A DNA stretch of 64,000 nucleotides from an uncultured Bacilli bacterium (GCA_934182615.1 CAKPRO010000003.1:38061-102060), one strand, 5' to 3'. Numbered from the stretch's first letter, positions 17,489 to 26,646 are shown. Program-made: numbers and translations. Notes: generated from the sequence alone by a model not told the origin.

Positions 17489-18631
17489 ATGAAGAAGTTA
17501 TTATCAAAATTAGATAAACCATTATTAGTAGTTACTTTTATCTTTTTTATATTTGGCTTAATAATGATATTAAGTGCTTCTTCAATGGAATCATATATGC
17601 GTTATAACTATAGTCCATATCACTATTTTATAAGACATGCAATCTTCTTAGTAATAGGCTTTATATTATTTTGTTTCACAATAATATTTCCTACCAAGAA
17701 TTATAAAAAGTTAGATATCTTTATCATAGGAGTAATAATATTAGCCTTATTAGGGTTACCATTTCTTGGACATAATGCTAAGAATGCTGTTTCTTGGTAT
17801 AAGATAGGTCCAATTACTATACAGCCATCAGAGTTTGCTAAAGTAGCTTTGATTATATATTTAAGTAGTTATTATGAAAAGAATAAAGATAGATTAGATA
17901 ATCAGTGGAATATTATTAAACCTATTATTGTTGCTTTTATAATAATTGGTTTAGTAATTATTCAGCCGGATATGGGAACTTCTGTTATTATTGGATTAAT
18001 AACATTAATGATGTTTTATGGAGTACCAATTAGTAAAAAGAATCGAAGTATCTTCAACAAAATATTCTTAGGAGGTATCCTAGTAGTAGTCTTAGTATTT
18101 ATAACTACTGGTGGTAAGATCTTACAAAGTTATCAATTAGATCGTTTAAACTTTCTTGATCCATGTGAAAGATACCAAGATAAAACAGGATATCAATTAT
18201 GTAATGGCTTTATTGCCTTCAAAAATGGTGGTTTAAAAGGCCAAGGCCTAGGAGCATCTACTCAGAAGTATTTATACTTACCAGAATCATATACCGACTT
18301 TATCTTCCCTATAGTAGTAGAAGAGTGGGGCTTAATCGTAGGTATTGTCATACTATGTGCTTATGCCTTCGTCTTATTTAGAATTATACAAATATCCAGA
18401 AGAGCTAGTAACTTAAGAGGAAGTCTAATCTGCTACGGCGTATTTACTTACTTACTTACTCATATTATCGTCAATTTATTTGGTGTAATGGGTATGATAC
18501 CTCTAACCGGAGTACCACTACCATTTCTATCATATGGAGGAAGTTATACCATATGTCTAATGATTGCTATGGGACTAGTTCAAAGAGTAGCAATCGAATC
18601 AAAGAAAAATATAAATAAGACTAAAGCCTAG
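17489..18631 (+). CDS. ftsW: SEDS-family peptidoglycan glycosyltransferase FtsW
   Basis: A polytopic membrane protein of the divisome that polymerises septal peptidoglycan with its penicillin-binding partner. 380 residues and about ten hydrophobic segments. Family hallmarks include FGLIMILSASS near the N-terminus, IQPSEFAKVALIIYLS, QPDMGTS, catalytic Asp in YTDFIFPIV, and the C-terminal MIPLTGVPLPFLSYGGSY signature. The ribosome site is AGGTGAG and TATAAT lies at 17470-17475. A terminator overlaps the stop. Confidence 0.94.
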   Translation: MKKLLSKLDKPLLVVTFIFFIFGLIMILSASSMESYMRYNYSPYHYFIRHAIFLVIGFILFCFTIIFPTKNYKKLDIFIIGVIILALLGLPFLGHNAKNAVSWYKIGPITIQPSEFAKVALIIYLSSYYEKNKDRLDNQWNIIKPIIVAFIIIGLVIIQPDMGTSVIIGLITLMMFYGVPISKKNRSIFNKIFLGGILVVVLVFITTGGKILQSYQLDRLNFLDPCERYQDKTGYQLCNGFIAFKNGGLKGQGLGASTQKYLYLPESYTDFIFPIVVEEWGLIVGIVILCAYAFVLFRIIQISRRASNLRGSLICYGVFTYLLTHIIVNLFGVMGMIPLTGVPLPFLSYGGSYTICLMIAMGLVQRVAIESKKNINKTKA

Positions 18632-18643
18632 TCTTATTTTTTT
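18614..18643 (+). terminator. ftsW intrinsic terminator
   Basis: The arms AATAAGACT and AGTCTTATT (18614-18638) are followed by a T-run and overlap the ftsW stop codon. Confidence 0.85.
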
Positions 18644-18711
18644 GTTAACTACAGGTATAATTTGTTTTAATAATAATATTATATGATATACTTATTATAG
18701 GAGATAAATAT

Positions 18712-19839
18712 ATGGAAGACAAAATAATAGATACCATGAAAGCAATTGGTAATAAATTAAATGAAGATTATTTAAAAGGAGGAACCAAATCACAAAGAAA
18801 AAGATTAGTATATGAATTATATTCATTTGAAGTACTATGTGCGGAAGAATTTGGTATTAAAAATAAACACTTATGGACTGTAGACGAAGAATTAATACCC
18901 GATAAAGATCCCTTTACCGACATAATTAAAAAAGATAAAAAGAATCTATTCAATATATCAAAAACCGTGATCGAAAGTTTTATAAGTAGTAATTTTCCCT
19001 TTTATCATGATTACAATAAAGAATTACCACGAATGAATGTTAAACAAATCAAAGAAATAGTACTAGACTTTTTAAATAGTTTTGATGTAAATACCGCTAA
19101 TAAATTACAAGAAAAAATAAAAGAAAACAAAGTCTTTATAACTAGACTAGAAGAGACTAATGGTGGTTTTCTTAATCCTTTTGAAATTTTAAATGATGGC
19201 ATAATCGTTGTCAATAATATAGACGGTTATAATTTAGAGTTTGCTAAATACTTAGTCCATGAATGTGGTCATTTATTTGAATTAGAACATCTATATTCTC
19301 AAAATAGAAGAATATATCGTAATAATTCAATGCTTACTCCATATTATGAAGTATCCTCATCTTTCTTAGAATATGCTTTTCTAAGATACTTAAAAGATAA
19401 TAGAATATTAAATCATAGTATAGATATTATGCTAAATGAATTCTTTCTAGAATTATTCGTAGGTAATTTCTATATGCATATTCTTTGCATGAAAAATAAC
19501 ATCGATAGTGAATATATCTATATAACTGAAGATAATATCAAAGAGTATGCTAACAGTATTATGGAAAGAAGTAATTACTATGGTCCATTATACTACGATA
19601 AAGGCTTAGATTATCGAAATTCCTTTATCTATCCAATCGGAGAACTTATGGCTATATATTTATACGAAAATTATAAACAAGGTAAAGAAAACTTTATCAA
19701 AGAATTCAAAAGAAGCTTTCTAATATATCCAAGTAATCCTACCCTTGAATCCTTTAATAAAGTAGGTATTAACTATCAAGAATTAAAAGAAGGCAAAGTA
19801 TTAAAAAGAATATTAAACGAATATAAGACTAAATTTTAG
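18712..19839 (+). CDS. HEXXH zinc metalloprotease-like protein (M3/gluzincin-like)
   Basis: 375 residues, soluble, with no signal peptide. The motif LVHECGHLFELEH (about residue 178) is a HEXXH zinc site, and about 30 residues on, YYEVSSSFLEYAFLRYL supplies a Glu in the context typical of M3-like oligopeptidases (E-x-x-S...E). This suggests a cytosolic peptidase, but the overall length is about 60% of a standard PepF, so the family may be a divergent relative. It has an AGGAGAT site and its own terminator (19825-19848). It sits between ftsW and the sigma factor pair with no evident operon. Confidence 0.65.
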   Translation: MEDKIIDTMKAIGNKLNEDYLKGGTKSQRKRLVYELYSFEVLCAEEFGIKNKHLWTVDEELIPDKDPFTDIIKKDKKNLFNISKTVIESFISSNFPFYHDYNKELPRMNVKQIKEIVLDFLNSFDVNTANKLQEKIKENKVFITRLEETNGGFLNPFEILNDGIIVVNNIDGYNLEFAKYLVHECGHLFELEHLYSQNRRIYRNNSMLTPYYEVSSSFLEYAFLRYLKDNRILNHSIDIMLNEFFLELFVGNFYMHILCMKNNIDSEYIYITEDNIKEYANSIMERSNYYGPLYYDKGLDYRNSFIYPIGELMAIYLYENYKQGKENFIKEFKRSFLIYPSNPTLESFNKVGINYQELKEGKVLKRILNEYKTKF

Positions 19840-19848
19840 TCTTTTTTT
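19825..19848 (+). terminator. Terminator of the HECGH protein gene
   Basis: The arms AAGACTAAA and TTTAGTCTT overlap the stop codon and are followed by T7. Confidence 0.85.
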
Positions 19849-19892
19849 CATTATTTAGGCAAAAAACAAAATAAAAAGTGTATTTAATATAT

Positions 19893-19965
19893 GAAGGAGG
19901 TAATAAATATATAATAATAAAAAAGAATATTAAGGTATAAAGACTAAATACAATAGTCTTTTTAT
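19893..19965 (+). other. Strong ribosome site with no long ORF, followed by a terminator
   Basis: A GAAGGAGGT site at about 19895 is followed by an A/T-rich run without an ATG at the right distance; the only ATG in phase gives a seven-codon ORF. About 40 bases on, AAAGACTA/TAGTCTTT with a T-run (19938-19960) looks like a terminator. It may be a leader peptide or a relic; no protein can be supported. Confidence 0.35.
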
Positions 19966-20055
19966 TGTGATCTAGTATCTAAAAATAGCTAGTTTTGTCG
20001 AATTGGTATTCAAAGATAAATAAATATGTTAAATTATAAAAGGAAGGTGAAAAAA

Positions 20056-20364
20056 TTGCTTAAAACAAATATGGAATTTAAAAAAGGAATTTTATTTATT
20101 CGTTTAAAAGGTGATTTAAACAAGAATACCATCAAAGGAGTTATTGACGAAGACTTCAAGTATGTCGTACTAAATATCGATGATATGTATTCAATAGACA
20201 GTTATAGTATCAAATATCTAAACAAAATATATAAGTTATATGAAAGCAACAATAATAAACTCATTATCTGTGACAAGTTTAATGTATCAAGAAAATTACT
20301 CAAAGATATTCCCAAAATAGATCGAGAATATGATGCTTTTAAATTATTTGAGAGGATGATTTAA
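20056..20364 (+). CDS. STAS-domain anti-sigma factor antagonist-like protein (SpoIIAA/RsbV type)
   Basis: 102 residues forming one STAS domain: ILFIRLKGDLN, then FKYVVLNIDDMYSIDSYSIKYL, then KLIICDKFNVSRKLL. The order resembles Bacillus SpoIIAA. In SpoIIAA the regulated serine is the second Ser of DSSG; here the segment reads IDSYS, so that position is Tyr, which questions kinase control. I chose TTG 20056 because AGGAAGGTG lies 7 bases upstream; the ATG at 20026 has no ribosome site. The stop overlaps the sigma factor start (TAATG). The kinase SpoIIAB/RsbW expected between the two genes is absent. Confidence 0.75.
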   Translation: MLKTNMEFKKGILFIRLKGDLNKNTIKGVIDEDFKYVVLNIDDMYSIDSYSIKYLNKIYKLYESNNNKLIICDKFNVSRKLLKDIPKIDREYDAFKLFERMI

Positions 20365-21032
20365 TGAATAAATATGAAGAAATAATCAAAGTAAATAGCG
20401 GTCTAATATATATGATAATGAATAAATATTTTAAAGGATATGATAAAGAAGACTTATATCAAGTAGGTGTAATCGGAGTTATAAAAGCCTACAACAACTA
20501 CAAAAACGATCATAATACCAAATTTTCTACTTATGCTTTTAAATATATTTATGGAGAAATGTATAATTATGTAAATAATATTAAAAGTATTAAAGTATCA
20601 AGTGAATATATAACTCTTTACAAAAAAATATGTACTGCTAGTAACATCCTTAGTCAGAAATTAATGAAAGAACCCTCTACTAATGAGCTAGCTATGTTTC
20701 TTGAGATAGATCCACTTATTATAGAAACCGTAACAAAAGCAATGAATAAAGTAGATAGTTTAGAAAAAATAGTATCTAGCGATGGCAAAAATTTAACCTT
20801 ATTAGATACTGTTAAAGATAAAAGAGACTACTATAACATTGACTATATGCTATTGAATGAGGAGATAAGTAAACTAGAAAGTCCATACAAAGAATTAATA
20901 TATTTGAGATATTTTGAAGATAAAACACAAAGTGAGGTAGCAAGTATTTTAGGTATGAATCAAGTCGAAGTATCACGTAGTGAAAGAAAAACTTTGAAGA
21001 AAATCAAAGAAATTTACCAAAATGTAACTTAA
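20364..21032 (+). CDS. Sigma-70 family RNA polymerase sigma factor (SigF/SigB-like)
   Basis: 222 residues. Region 2 is visible as YDKEDLYQVGVIGVIKAYNNY...TKFSTYAFKYIYGEM (residues 25-65), region 3 as the PSTNELAMFLEID segment, and region 4 as a helix-turn-helix KTQSEVASILGMNQVEVSRSER (about residues 185-206). The region 2 and 3 spacing fits the sporulation and general-stress sigma factors. It is translationally coupled to the STAS protein upstream. With no anti-sigma kinase in between, how the pair is regulated is unclear. It ends 88 bases before the XRE regulator. Confidence 0.85.
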   Translation: MNKYEEIIKVNSGLIYMIMNKYFKGYDKEDLYQVGVIGVIKAYNNYKNDHNTKFSTYAFKYIYGEMYNYVNNIKSIKVSSEYITLYKKICTASNILSQKLMKEPSTNELAMFLEIDPLIIETVTKAMNKVDSLEKIVSSDGKNLTLLDTVKDKRDYYNIDYMLLNEEISKLESPYKELIYLRYFEDKTQSEVASILGMNQVEVSRSERKTLKKIKEIYQNVT

Positions 21033-21048
21033 ATAGCATCTTTTCGCC

Positions 21049-21072
21049 CAAAATGTAACCAAATGGTTTACA
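21049..21072. promoter_or_regulatory. Imperfect inverted repeat upstream of the XRE gene
   Basis: ATGTAACC-AAAT-GGTTTACAT forms a near-palindrome, one base short of perfect. The half-site AAATGTAAC also occurs at the end of the sigma gene (about 21020-21028). Its position 50 bases before the XRE start suggests an autoregulatory operator. Confidence 0.45.
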
Positions 21073-21119
21073 TAAAAATTTTTCTTTTTATGAGACAATA
21101 AGATTACAGGTGATGTTTT

Positions 21120-21383
21120 ATGAGGCGAAAAGGAGCAGTACGTGACAGTATTTATATAACTGTTGCTAAAAATATTAAATATTATCGAAAAAGTAGAAAT
21201 ATGACGCAAGCACAACTTGCCGAGAAAACAGAATATTCTCACGAATTTATTAGAAGAATAGAAGCTCCTAATAGTAGGAAGAACTTTTCTCTTGATACAG
21301 TAAACAATATAGCTACAGCTTTAGATATTGATATAGAATTATTATTTGAAAAAAGAGATATAGAAACAGAAAAACAACCATAA
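21120..21383 (+). CDS. XRE-family transcriptional regulator
   Basis: 87 residues. A single helix-turn-helix: ITVAKNIKYYRKSRNMTQAQLAEKTEYSHEFIRRIEAP, with an NFSLDTVNNIATALDI helix typical of Cro/C1-type repressors. Ribosome site ACAGGTGAT. It could control itself through the inverted repeat at 21049-21072. A terminator-like hairpin (AACAACCA/TGGTCGTT plus T6, 21371-21397) follows, so it is probably a single-gene transcript. Its targets are unknown. Confidence 0.85.
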   Translation: MRRKGAVRDSIYITVAKNIKYYRKSRNMTQAQLAEKTEYSHEFIRRIEAPNSRKNFSLDTVNNIATALDIDIELLFEKRDIETEKQP

Positions 21384-21397
21384 ATTGGTCGTTTTTT
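21371..21397 (+). terminator. Terminator after the XRE gene
   Basis: AACAACCA and TGGTCGTT with one mismatch, followed by T6. It overlaps the stop codon. Confidence 0.7.
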
Positions 21398-21442
21398 CTT
21401 TAACTTTTAATAATAATATGATACAATAATAATGGTGATGTG

Positions 21443-21700
21443 ATGGAGTACAAGAGTGAAGAGGAGTTATTTAATAGTTTAAGAGGAGCATTTAATGTAA
21501 AACTTAGACTAATTAAAGATAATTATAGTTATATTAAAATGATCGATATATGGAATTATCTTAAGTTAAATAAATGGATGAAGACCAAGAATTTATCAAT
21601 ATCAGAGATGGTTAATGATATAATTGATGTTGATATAGAAAAAGTAGATTCATTTCTAAAAGAAAAAATAAAAAATACCGAAAGAGATATGATAAGTTAG
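21443..21700 (+). CDS. comN: ComN-like post-transcriptional regulator
   Basis: 85 residues. In Bacillus a small protein of this size, ComN (YrzD), lies directly upstream of secDF, and this gene stands 15 bases before secDF. The helical sequence with SYIKMIDIWNYLKLNKWMK and LSISEMVNDIIDVD fits the post-transcriptional regulator family. I start at ATG 21443; an in-frame GTG at 21440 lies too close to the GGTGAT site. TACAAT at 21422-21427 may be its -10 box. The family call rests largely on synteny. Confidence 0.65.
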   Translation: MEYKSEEELFNSLRGAFNVKLRLIKDNYSYIKMIDIWNYLKLNKWMKTKNLSISEMVNDIIDVDIEKVDSFLKEKIKNTERDMIS

Positions 21701-21715
21701 AAAGAAGGATGCAAT

Positions 21716-23959
21716 ATGAAAAAGAAGAAACAAGAAAATACTAAAAACAATAAATTAAAAGTAATACTAAGTACTTTTATCACATTAATAGTATTAGTAG
21801 GTAGTGCCTATTTAAGTATTCCTATATTTAAAAATATTAATTATGGATTAGACTTACAGGGAGGATTTGAAGTATTATATGAAATAGAACCATTAGATGG
21901 CAATAAACTTACTTCCGATATGGTTTATAATACTTATAAGGCTATTTTAAAAAGAGTTGATATCTTAGGAGTAAATGAGCCTGAGATAGCAATTGAAGAC
22001 AACAATAAAATTAGAATAGCCCTAGCAGGTATTAAAAATAAAGAAGAAGCAAGAGAAGTAATATCTTCGACAGCGGTATTATCTTTTAGAGATTATAATG
22101 ATAATTTACTTATGACTTCAGATGTATTAGGAGGAGAAGCCAAAGTAACTACTGACCAATATGGACATCCTGCTGTATCACTATCTATTAAAGATACCGA
22201 TAAATTCTATAATGTAACAAATAAAGTAAAAGATATGACTAATAATGTTATCGTTATTTGGCTTGATTATGATGAAAATAGTGATTCATATGCAAAAGAA
22301 AAAGGTAGTTGCGGTTCATTATCATCATCAAGGTGTTTATCTGATGCTAGAGTAGAGAAGGCTTTTGCTAGTGATGTTATTATTCAAGGTAACTTTACTA
22401 CTGAAGAAGCAACATCATTAGTAGAACTTATAAATTCTGGTTCACTCCCTACTAAATTAAATGAGATATCTTCTCGTACAGTAGAAGCAACATATGGCGA
22501 AGCCGCTCTTAACAAAACTTTAGTAGCAGGTATTATTGGTATCGCTTTAGTACTATTAATAATGATTTTAATGTATCATTTTAGTGGTTTTATAGCAGGT
22601 ACTGCCTTAGTAGTATATACAATGCTATCATTCTTAGTATTCTATTTAATTGAAGGAACATTAACTTTACCTGGTATTGCCGCTATGCTATTAGGTATTG
22701 GTATGGCAGTAGACGCATCAGTAATTAGTTTTGAAAGAATAAAAGATCAGTTAAAGATAGGTAAACCACTTAAAGAAGCTGTAGCTATTGGTAATAAAGA
22801 ATCATTATCAAGTATCCTAGATGCCAATATAACTACGATGATAGTAGCAGTAATTCTATTTATCTTAGGACAATCTAGTGTTAAAGGTTTTGCTACGATG
22901 TTAATTATTAATATTTTACTTACGATAATAGTATTGGTATTTATATCTAAAGCAGTGGTAGCCTTATTTGCAAATAGTGGAGTATTTGATAATAAAGTAA
23001 ATTTATTTATTGGATTACCTAAGAAAAAGATTATTCCTGCTAAAGAAGTTAGAATACCATTTAAAAAATTAGACTTTGTTAAGTCAAGAAAGATAGTATT
23101 ACCGATAGTATTATTAGTTCTAGTAGGAGGACTTACATACTCACTAATAACACACTTTAACTTTGCAGTAGATTTTACTGGTGGTACTAGTATTACGGTA
23201 AATACTACTGGCGACATAAGTTTAGGAAACTATACTATCAATAAAATAGATAGAACTAAAGATTCTACTAATATTGTTATTAATGAGAAGTTAACTAAAG
23301 AAGAAATAGAAGCTTTATCAAATAAATTAGAAGAAGAATATCATACTACTTCAAATATATATGTAGTATCTGATATGGTTAAGAAACAATTGATTAAGAA
23401 TGCTATTATGGCAGTAATTATATCATTAATTGGTATAATTATCTATGTAAGTTTTAGATTTAGATTTAATTATGCTATTAGTGGTATTGTTGCTTTAATG
23501 CATGACGCTTTAATTACTATCATATTCTTTGGAGTATTTAAACTTCAAATAGATTCAGTCTTTATCGCCGCTATTCTAACTATTATTGGATATTCTATTA
23601 ATGATACTATTGTAACATTTGATATGATAAGAAGAAACTATAACGAAAGAAAGATTAAGAATAAAGAAGATTTACCAGAATTAGTAAATGATTCAGTTAG
23701 ATTAACATTCTTTAGATCACTTATGACTACTGCTACTACTATAGTACCTATTATTTGTTTAATAGTATTAGGTTCTCATGAAATATTAAACTTTAATATT
23801 GCTTTATTAGTAGGATTTATTGCAGGTGTCTTCTCATCTATCTATATATCTAATAGTTTATGGTTAATGTTAGAAGGCAGAAGATTATCTAAACCTAAAA
23901 AAGAAGTAAAGAAAAAAGTAGAGAAAGAAGAAATGCAAATAAAAGGAATTAATTGTTAA
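21716..23959 (+). CDS. secDF: Fused protein translocase subunit SecDF
   Basis: A membrane component of the Sec machinery that uses proton motive force to help proteins leave the translocon. 747 residues, the size of Bacillus SecDF, with SecD and SecF fused. The SecD half shows the signature LDLQGGFEVLYEI near residue 45, a large outer domain, and the GIGMAVDASVISFERIKD block. The SecF half shows VDFTGGTSI and a second transmembrane set with GYSINDTIVTFDMIRRN. About twelve hydrophobic segments. AAGAAGGAT provides the ribosome site; a strong hairpin without a T-run follows (23964-23988). Confidence 0.96.
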   Translation: MKKKKQENTKNNKLKVILSTFITLIVLVGSAYLSIPIFKNINYGLDLQGGFEVLYEIEPLDGNKLTSDMVYNTYKAILKRVDILGVNEPEIAIEDNNKIRIALAGIKNKEEAREVISSTAVLSFRDYNDNLLMTSDVLGGEAKVTTDQYGHPAVSLSIKDTDKFYNVTNKVKDMTNNVIVIWLDYDENSDSYAKEKGSCGSLSSSRCLSDARVEKAFASDVIIQGNFTTEEATSLVELINSGSLPTKLNEISSRTVEATYGEAALNKTLVAGIIGIALVLLIMILMYHFSGFIAGTALVVYTMLSFLVFYLIEGTLTLPGIAAMLLGIGMAVDASVISFERIKDQLKIGKPLKEAVAIGNKESLSSILDANITTMIVAVILFILGQSSVKGFATMLIINILLTIIVLVFISKAVVALFANSGVFDNKVNLFIGLPKKKIIPAKEVRIPFKKLDFVKSRKIVLPIVLLVLVGGLTYSLITHFNFAVDFTGGTSITVNTTGDISLGNYTINKIDRTKDSTNIVINEKLTKEEIEALSNKLEEEYHTTSNIYVVSDMVKKQLIKNAIMAVIISLIGIIIYVSFRFRFNYAISGIVALMHDALITIIFFGVFKLQIDSVFIAAILTIIGYSINDTIVTFDMIRRNYNERKIKNKEDLPELVNDSVRLTFFRSLMTTATTIVPIICLIVLGSHEILNFNIALLVGFIAGVFSSIYISNSLWLMLEGRRLSKPKKEVKKKVEKEEMQIKGINC

Positions 23960-23963
23960 AAAT

Positions 23964-23988
23964 AGCTTACAAGTGATTCTTGTAAGCT
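23964..23988 (+). terminator. Hairpin between secDF and rel
   Basis: The perfect arms AGCTTACAAG and CTTGTAAGCT enclose TGATT. The following bases (TTCCTT) are a poor T-run, so it may stabilise the mRNA or only partly terminate. Confidence 0.5.
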
Positions 23989-24013
23989 TTCCTTATAAGG
24001 ATTGGTGATAAAT

Positions 24014-26185
24014 ATGAGTACAAAAACAATCAAAATTACAATTGATGATTTAATTGATAAATTTAAAAAATATAATGATAATGAAGAAGACATTGCTTTA
24101 ATTAGAAGGGCTTATGATTATGCTGAAAAGAAACATTTTGGTCAAAAGAGAATATCTGGTGATGACTATATATTACACCCATTAAATGTTGCTCTAATAT
24201 TAACTGAGATATCTGCTGATGCTCCATGTATGGCTGCTGCTCTTCTTCATGATACTATTGAAGACTCTGATGCTACTAAAGAAGAGATAGAAGAATTATT
24301 TGGTTCAGAAGTTGCTCTACTAGTAGATGGGGTAACAAAGATTAATAAATTAAACTTTAATACCGAAACTGAAGCTAGTGCTGCTAATCAAAGAAAGATA
24401 CTAGTAGGTTTATCTGAAGATCCTAGAGTAATTATAATTAAATTAGCGGATCGCCTACATAATATGCGTACTATTAATGTATTATCAGTAGAAAAACAAA
24501 AGAAGAAGGCTAAAGAAACCTTAGAAATATTAACCCCAGTAGCCCATAGACTTGGTATCTATAAAATAAAAAGTGAACTAGAAGACTTATCCCTTAGATA
24601 TTTAAAGCCTGATGCTTACTTTGATATTGTTGAAAAACTTAATCAGAAGAAAACTGAAAGAGACGAAGCTGTAAGTAAAATGATTGATGAGGTATCAGAA
24701 TTATTAAATGAACATAATATTCCTCATGAAATAAAGGGTAGAAGTAAGAGTATCTATAGTATTTATAATAAGATGGCTAAGGGTAAAAGATTTGACGATA
24801 TATATGATATCTTGGCCTTAAGAGTATTCGTAGATACAGAGCAAGAATGTTACTTAGCCTTAGGTTTAATTCATTCTAAATATAAACCAGTACCAAAGAG
24901 ATTTAAAGATTATATAGCAATGCCTAAGACAAACTTATATCAATCATTACATACTACTGTCTTTGGTATTGATGGTAATCTATTTGAAATTCAAATTAGA
25001 ACTTATGAAATGGATAAAATAGCGGAATATGGTATTGCTTCACATTGGTCATATAAAGAACATAAAGATGGAGCAAAGTCCACTAAAGATGCTATGGAGC
25101 AGAAACTTCAGATATTTAGAAATATTATTGAATTAAATGAAGAGACTAATACCCCGGAAGAATTTATTACTTCAGTTAAAAAAGATATACTAACTAGTGA
25201 TGTCATATATGTATATACTCCTAAAGGAGATGTTATTGAGTTACCAGTAGGTTCAACACCAGTAGACTTTGCTTATAAAGTACATAGTGAAGTAGGAGAC
25301 CGTATAGTAGGAGCCATTGTAAATGATAATATTGTACCACTAGACTATAAACTAGTAACAGGAGATATTATTAAAGTAAATACTAATAAAGCCTCTAAAC
25401 CTAGTAAAGATTGGTTAAACTTTGTAGTAACTAGTGGTGCTAAGAATAAAATAAAAAGTTATTATAGTAAACTAGAGAAAGACGAAAATATCGAAAAGGG
25501 AACAGACTTACTAGAAAAAGAACTTAGAAAAGAAAATTTAAGTATTAATGAATTCTTATCTAATAAAAATATTGATATTATACTAAACGAATTAAAATTA
25601 AAAGATATCGACGATTTATATGTAAATATAGCATCAGGTAAGAATACTGCTCTTTCAGTTATAAAGATTATTACTAATAACAATACTGAGAAGAAAGAGA
25701 AAGATATAGCTGCTAAAATAAATGAAACTACCTACTATAAAGATACTAGTAGTAATAATGATGTTTTGGTAGAGGGTATTAATGAGATTAAGACTAGTCT
25801 AAGTAGTTGTTGTAAACCAATACCAGGAGATAATATTATAGGATATATTACTAGAGGATCTGGTATTACAGTTCATAGAAGTAATTGTCATAATATTACT
25901 GATACCGACGAAAGACTAATCAATGTAAAATGGAATATTCAAAAAGATAAAAAATATCCATCAGATATCTTAGTATATACTAATACTTATGATAATTTAT
26001 TAGATATAATTACTAAAGCTTCTTCTAATAATATGATTATAGATAGTATATCTACGATTAATAAGAGTGAATATAAGGTATATAGAATGACTGTATTAGT
26101 AGAAAATAAAGAAAGATTAGAAAAATTTATGAATGATTTATTAAATTTAAGTTTTGTTCAGAAAGTTGAAAGAGAGGTTAAATAA
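24014..26185 (+). CDS. rel: Bifunctional (p)ppGpp synthetase/hydrolase Rel
   Basis: Makes and degrades the stringent-response alarmone (p)ppGpp. 723 residues in long-RSH layout: an N-terminal HD hydrolase (HPLNVALIL, LLHDTIEDSD, IKLADRLHNMRT), a synthetase with EIKGRSKSIYSIYNKM and a substrate-loop-like block, a TGS domain (about residues 390-450, YVYTPKGDVIELP), a zinc-finger-like Cys/His region (SSCCKPIPGD...HRSNCHN) and a C-terminal ACT domain. ATG 24014 has a GGTGATAAAT site; an upstream in-frame TTG is less likely. The stop overlaps dtd (TAATG), the classic rel-dtd pairing. Confidence 0.96.
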   Translation: MSTKTIKITIDDLIDKFKKYNDNEEDIALIRRAYDYAEKKHFGQKRISGDDYILHPLNVALILTEISADAPCMAAALLHDTIEDSDATKEEIEELFGSEVALLVDGVTKINKLNFNTETEASAANQRKILVGLSEDPRVIIIKLADRLHNMRTINVLSVEKQKKKAKETLEILTPVAHRLGIYKIKSELEDLSLRYLKPDAYFDIVEKLNQKKTERDEAVSKMIDEVSELLNEHNIPHEIKGRSKSIYSIYNKMAKGKRFDDIYDILALRVFVDTEQECYLALGLIHSKYKPVPKRFKDYIAMPKTNLYQSLHTTVFGIDGNLFEIQIRTYEMDKIAEYGIASHWSYKEHKDGAKSTKDAMEQKLQIFRNIIELNEETNTPEEFITSVKKDILTSDVIYVYTPKGDVIELPVGSTPVDFAYKVHSEVGDRIVGAIVNDNIVPLDYKLVTGDIIKVNTNKASKPSKDWLNFVVTSGAKNKIKSYYSKLEKDENIEKGTDLLEKELRKENLSINEFLSNKNIDIILNELKLKDIDDLYVNIASGKNTALSVIKIITNNNTEKKEKDIAAKINETTYYKDTSSNNDVLVEGINEIKTSLSSCCKPIPGDNIIGYITRGSGITVHRSNCHNITDTDERLINVKWNIQKDKKYPSDILVYTNTYDNLLDIITKASSNNMIIDSISTINKSEYKVYRMTVLVENKERLEKFMNDLLNLSFVQKVEREVK

Positions 26186-26622
26186 TGAGAGTAGTAGTAC
26201 AAAGAGTTATTAATTCTAGTGTTGAAGTAGATGGTAAAATAGTAGGTAAATCTGATAAAGGTTTAATGTTACTAGTAGGATTTACTGAAGGGGATTCTTC
26301 TAAAGAGATAGACTGGATGGTTGATAAGGTTATTAACTTAAGAATATTTGAAGATGAAAATGATGTTATGAATAGGAGTTTATTAGATATTAATGGTAAT
26401 ATTTTATCTATTAGTCAATTTACTTTATATGGAGATGCTTCTAAAGGGAGAAGACCATCATATATTAAGGCTCTAGGAGGAGATAAGGCTACTTTATTAT
26501 ATGATGAATTTAATAATAAATTAAGAGATAAGGGTATTGAAGTTGGTACTGGTATTTTTGGTGCTGATATGAAAGTATCTTTAATTAATGATGGGCCTGT
26601 AACTATATTATTAGAAAAGTAG
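26185..26622 (+). CDS. dtd: D-aminoacyl-tRNA deacylase Dtd
   Basis: Removes D-amino acids and glycine mischarged on tRNA. 145 residues, full length. Both active-site motifs are intact: SQFTLYGD (about residue 77) and the cis-Pro motif NDGPVTI near the C-terminus. It is translationally coupled to rel. A terminator spans the stop codon. Confidence 0.97.
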   Translation: MRVVVQRVINSSVEVDGKIVGKSDKGLMLLVGFTEGDSSKEIDWMVDKVINLRIFEDENDVMNRSLLDINGNILSISQFTLYGDASKGRRPSYIKALGGDKATLLYDEFNNKLRDKGIEVGTGIFGADMKVSLINDGPVTILLEK

Positions 26623-26638
26623 AATTATCTACTTTTTT
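26615..26638 (+). terminator. rel-dtd terminator
   Basis: The arms AAAAGTAGA and TCTACTTTT (26615-26636) are followed by further T and overlap the dtd stop. Confidence 0.85.
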
Positions 26639-26646
26639 CTTTTATT

